This document shows positions 6,052 through 8,465 of a stretch of DNA of 8,465 bases, piece by piece. Each line of letters begins with the position of its first letter. The stretch's first letter is position 1. The position numbers were made by a program, and so were the translations under genes. Below the pieces are notes generated by a model. That model was not told where the DNA came from and did no database searches. It saw only the letters and a list, made by a program, of their open reading frames with translations. The DNA is taken from contig JAEYZR010000135.1 of the NCBI GenBank assembly GCA_023427945.1, positions 1 through 8,465 on the forward strand. Reading direction: 5' to 3'. The DNA comes from Pseudomonadota bacterium (GTDB lineage: Bacteria; Pseudomonadota; Gammaproteobacteria; Burkholderiales; Burkholderiaceae_B).

Positions 6052-7716
6052 ATGTCCCGCGTCATTCCCGATGGTTGGGAGGCATTGCCGCCCAACGGCC
6101 CGCAGCGGCGCGAGCTACAGACGCTGGCCGTGCTGGCGGCCGGTCTGCCCGAGGACTACATGGTCTACCACGCCGTGCACTGGACCAACGTCGAACATGC
6201 GCATGCTATTTATGGCGAAATCGATTTTGTCGTGGTCAACCAGTCAGGCGATCTGCTGATCATCGAGCAGAAAAGCGGGCTGTTGGCCGAGACGCCGGAT
6301 GGGCTTGCGAACATGGGCAGTGCGCCCACGCGTCGTCTGGTGCAGGCGCAAATGGCGCGCACCGTCGATGGGCTGCGGGCCAAGCTGGCGCACCGCCTGG
6401 GCGGGCAGAGTGTCGATATCGAGTACTTGCTGTTCTGTCCCGATCACGCGGTAAGGCATCGAGCCACCGCCGGCATATCGCCCGAGCGTATTGTGGACAG
6501 CACCGACAAGCAAAGGTTGGTGTCGATGATCCAGGCGCTGCTTGGACCGGGGCAGGCCGCGCCGATTGCCGTGCGGGTGCATCGTTTTCTGCGCGACATC
6601 ATCCAGCTCGAGACCGATGTGGTGGCTTTGCAGGGCGAGGCGCGCATGCTCACCACGCGGCTGGCGGGTGGCCTGGCGCACTGGGCCCGGCAGCTCGAGA
6701 TGTCGCCGTTTCGGCTGCGCGTGACCGGCACGGCCGGATCGGGCAAGACGCAGTTGGCGCTGGCCGAATACAGGGCTGCCATCGAAGCGGGCAAGCGACC
6801 TCTGTACGTTTGCTACAACCGGCCCCTGGCCGATCACTTTGCCGCTATTTCACCCGAAGGCGGGCTGGTGGCGACTTTCCACATGCTGTGCGATCGAGTG
6901 GTGCAGATGTCCGGCAAGATCACCCGCTTCTCGCAGCCGGGTGCTTTCGATCAACTGGTTCTGGACGCGGCTGCCGCGCCGGTGCCGCCCTCTTATTTTT
7001 TCGATACCGTCATTGTCGACGAAGGCCAGGACTTCAAGCCGGAGTGGCGTGACATCGTGCTCAGGCATGGTCACCCCGACGCCCGTCTGATCTGGCTGGA
7101 GGATCCGCTGCAGAACCTCTACCAGCATCCGCAGACCGAGTTGCCCGGTTGGGTACGATTGCGGGCACAAAGCAACTACCGCAGCCCCCGGTCGGTCGTC
7201 CATTGGCTCTCCCCGTTGCTATTGGGCCATTCAGCCATCGAGGCCGCTGCGCCGATTGCGTCATCCGATGTCGATATGATCGTCTACGACGACACGGCCG
7301 CCCTGCATCTGGGCGTGAAGGAGGCGATCAAACGCTGTTATGCCGAAGGTTTCCGTGAGCGCGATGTTGCTGTGCTGAGTTATCACGGCAGGGGACAATC
7401 GCAGTTGCTCAATCAGAGCCGTCTGGGCGCGCACCGCTTGCGGTCGTTCTCTGGGCAGTATGACGAAAACGGGCAGCCGGTGTTCAGTGCAGGCGACGTG
7501 TTGATGGAGTCAGTCTATCGCTTCAAGGGACAATCCGCTCCCGCGGTGGTGTTTGCCGAAATCGATTTCGAGACGCTGGACGAGAGGGCGGTGCGCAAGT
7601 TGTTCGTGGGCGCCACGCGAGCGACGATGAAGCTGATTCTGGTGGTGTCCGCCAAGTCGGCGGCCTTGTTGAAGGGGCAGATGAATGAGGCGAACGTGAT
7701 CACGCCAGAGCCGTAG
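6052..7716 (+). CDS. NERD nuclease-domain / UvrD-like SF1 helicase fusion protein
   Basis: Predicted cytoplasmic enzyme of 554 residues combining a nuclease-related domain with an ATP-dependent helicase or translocase. The NERD domain (about 16-140) contains YGEIDFVVVNQSGDLLIIEQ, giving the PD-(D/E)xK-type residues D58, E72 and K74 (E-Q-K). The SF1 motifs then follow in order: Walker A GTAGSGKT with K232; motif Ia around YNRPLADHF (255-263); motif II VDEGQDF with D323 and E324; motif III-like WLEDPLQNLY (348-357); motif IV NYRSP (375-379); motif V around YRFKGQSAPAVVF (489-501); and motif VI FVGATRAT with R523. UvrD and Rep have about 670-720 residues, so the accessory 1B/2B subdomains must be short or absent. 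The ATG at 6052 has GGAG 6 bases upstream. Composition resembles its neighbours and there are no mobile genes nearby. The function is not established: DNA or RNA repair, or defence against foreign nucleic acid, are both possible. Confidence 0.92.
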   Translation: MSRVIPDGWEALPPNGPQRRELQTLAVLAAGLPEDYMVYHAVHWTNVEHAHAIYGEIDFVVVNQSGDLLIIEQKSGLLAETPDGLANMGSAPTRRLVQAQMARTVDGLRAKLAHRLGGQSVDIEYLLFCPDHAVRHRATAGISPERIVDSTDKQRLVSMIQALLGPGQAAPIAVRVHRFLRDIIQLETDVVALQGEARMLTTRLAGGLAHWARQLEMSPFRLRVTGTAGSGKTQLALAEYRAAIEAGKRPLYVCYNRPLADHFAAISPEGGLVATFHMLCDRVVQMSGKITRFSQPGAFDQLVLDAAAAPVPPSYFFDTVIVDEGQDFKPEWRDIVLRHGHPDARLIWLEDPLQNLYQHPQTELPGWVRLRAQSNYRSPRSVVHWLSPLLLGHSAIEAAAPIASSDVDMIVYDDTAALHLGVKEAIKRCYAEGFRERDVAVLSYHGRGQSQLLNQSRLGAHRLRSFSGQYDENGQPVFSAGDVLMESVYRFKGQSAPAVVFAEIDFETLDERAVRKLFVGATRATMKLILVVSAKSAALLKGQMNEANVITPEP

Positions 7717-7735
7717 GGGACAGCCCTGGCGGACG

Positions 7736-8465
7736 TTATCGGCCGGGGCCTCGCCCTGCGATGGGCCAGATGGTCTGGACACGACCGCTGCGAACGCCGA
7801 TCACGACGTCGTGCAGGTTGAATGCCGGATCGACGTGAGGGAGCATGAGGTGCACCTTTTCTCCCAACGCCGGTACTTCCGAAGAACGTCCACCTGCGCT
7901 GGGTGAGGCCGGGCCAGGGCGCGGGGTGAGGGCGTCCGAGGAAATATCCAGCACGGTATGCTCATCGTTGACCTGCCGGACGGTCAGGCCGGGGCGTTGC
8001 ATGACCCGGGGCAGGCCCGATTCGATGGTCATGGCTTTCAGTCCGGCATCCAGCACGAGTTGTCCAGGCGTCGCCACACTCATCACCGTTGCCAGCAACG
8101 ACAGGCTGGTGTCGAAGCGAAGCTCCGATTCCCACTGGTTCGTGTTGTAGTCGGCATCCATGAAGGCATAGCTGCCCGCCTGCAACTCGGTGAACACATG
8201 GCTTGCGGCATCGAACTGTGCCGATCCCGTACCCGCACCACTGACGGTGGCGACTGCGGGGATCCCTGCCGCGGCAAGGTGATCCATGTATGTCTTGATC
8301 GTCTGTGCGACGTTGCGGCAGACCTGCGCTCGCGCCGCAGGGTCGCGCATGTGCTGGACGCTGCCGTGGTAGGCCTGGAAGCCCCGGAAATTCAGGCCGG
8401 GTTCGTCGCAGGCCAGGCGTGCCAGCGCGAGCGCCGCATCCGGCGAATTCACGCCGCATCGGTGT
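7736..8465 (-). CDS. D-threonine aldolase / D-serine dehydratase-like PLP enzyme (DSD1 family), N-terminus beyond window
   Basis: Fold-type III (alanine-racemase-like) PLP enzyme that also binds a divalent metal; family members cleave D-threonine or D-3-hydroxyaspartate, or deaminate D-serine. The frame enters at the right edge and 242 codons are visible of about 380, so the start and the PLP-binding lysine lie outside. Visible blocks are HRCGV at the very edge, RGFQAYHGSVQH, the phosphate-binding segment SGAGTGS (about 8225-8245), ELQAGSYAFMDADY, NDEHTVLD, and LMLPHVDPAFNLHD near the end. In that last block His and Asp (codons at 7835-7837 and 7829-7831) occupy the metal-site pair. From memory, the pair is His-x-Asp in D-threonine aldolases and His-x-Cys in eukaryotic D-serine dehydratases, which favours an aldolase. 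The gene converges on the helicase with a 19-base gap. Confidence 0.9.
   Translation of the reverse strand, partial: HRCGVNSPDAALALARLACDEPGLNFRGFQAYHGSVQHMRDPAARAQVCRNVAQTIKTYMDHLAAAGIPAVATVSGAGTGSAQFDAASHVFTELQAGSYAFMDADYNTNQWESELRFDTSLSLLATVMSVATPGQLVLDAGLKAMTIESGLPRVMQRPGLTVRQVNDEHTVLDISSDALTPRPGPASPSAGGRSSEVPALGEKVHLMLPHVDPAFNLHDVVIGVRSGRVQTIWPIAGRGPGR

Noticed and set aside
8437..8459. Start codons near the right edge (GTG at 8452, ATG at 8459 in another frame) as the beginning of the last gene.
   Set aside because: The frame continues upstream through HRCGV, a conserved internal block of this enzyme family, so the gene is cut by the window edge rather than starting there.
1..8465. Mobile element, prophage or CRISPR origin for any part of the window.
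   Set aside because: No transposase, integrase, terminal inverted repeats, direct-repeat arrays or tRNA-adjacent junctions were seen, and composition looks uniform by eye.

Overview
This 8.5 kb stretch of GC-rich, gene-dense chromosomal DNA looks like a proteobacterium, most likely a beta-proteobacterium of the Burkholderiales/Alcaligenaceae type. That placement is inferred from base composition and the gene families present; no rRNA or marker gene confirms it. I see no tRNA, rRNA, CRISPR array, insertion sequence or phage gene. Seven protein genes fill the window, two of them cut by its edges, and no gene-free gap exceeds about 250 bases.

Left block (1-4186, minus strand, read right to left): an atypical short-chain dehydrogenase/reductase (SDR), then a periplasmic adaptor lipoprotein, then the inner-membrane pump of an RND tripartite efflux system most like MexE-MexF. 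The pump overlaps the adaptor by ATGA and runs off the left edge, so about a third of it and any outer-membrane channel gene are not visible. The SDR-adaptor gap is 82 bases, so the three genes may form one operon.

Centre (4187-5413): a divergent AraC-type regulator (cupin-like sensor plus two helix-turn-helices) faces the SDR across a 249-base intergenic region. That region holds four copies of a GAT[T/C]GTC-centred motif, the likely operators. The simplest reading is a regulator controlling itself, the SDR and perhaps the efflux pump, forming a detoxification-plus-export module.

Right block (5431-8465): a YchJ/UPF0225-family SEC-C protein (minus) converges on the AraC gene. It is divergent from a 554-residue protein joining an N-terminal NERD nuclease-like domain to a compact UvrD-like SF1 helicase (plus). 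The 222-base gap between these two has three short inverted repeats and a terminator-like hairpin. Last, on the minus strand and convergent with the helicase, is the C-terminal two thirds of a PLP- and metal-dependent D-threonine aldolase/D-serine dehydratase-like enzyme whose start lies beyond the right edge.

The most interesting items are the NERD-helicase fusion (a plausible but unproven stand-alone nucleic-acid defence or repair enzyme), the repeat-rich regulatory region of the SDR/AraC pair, and the SDR-MexEF-like gene association. Nothing here proves a wholly new system.
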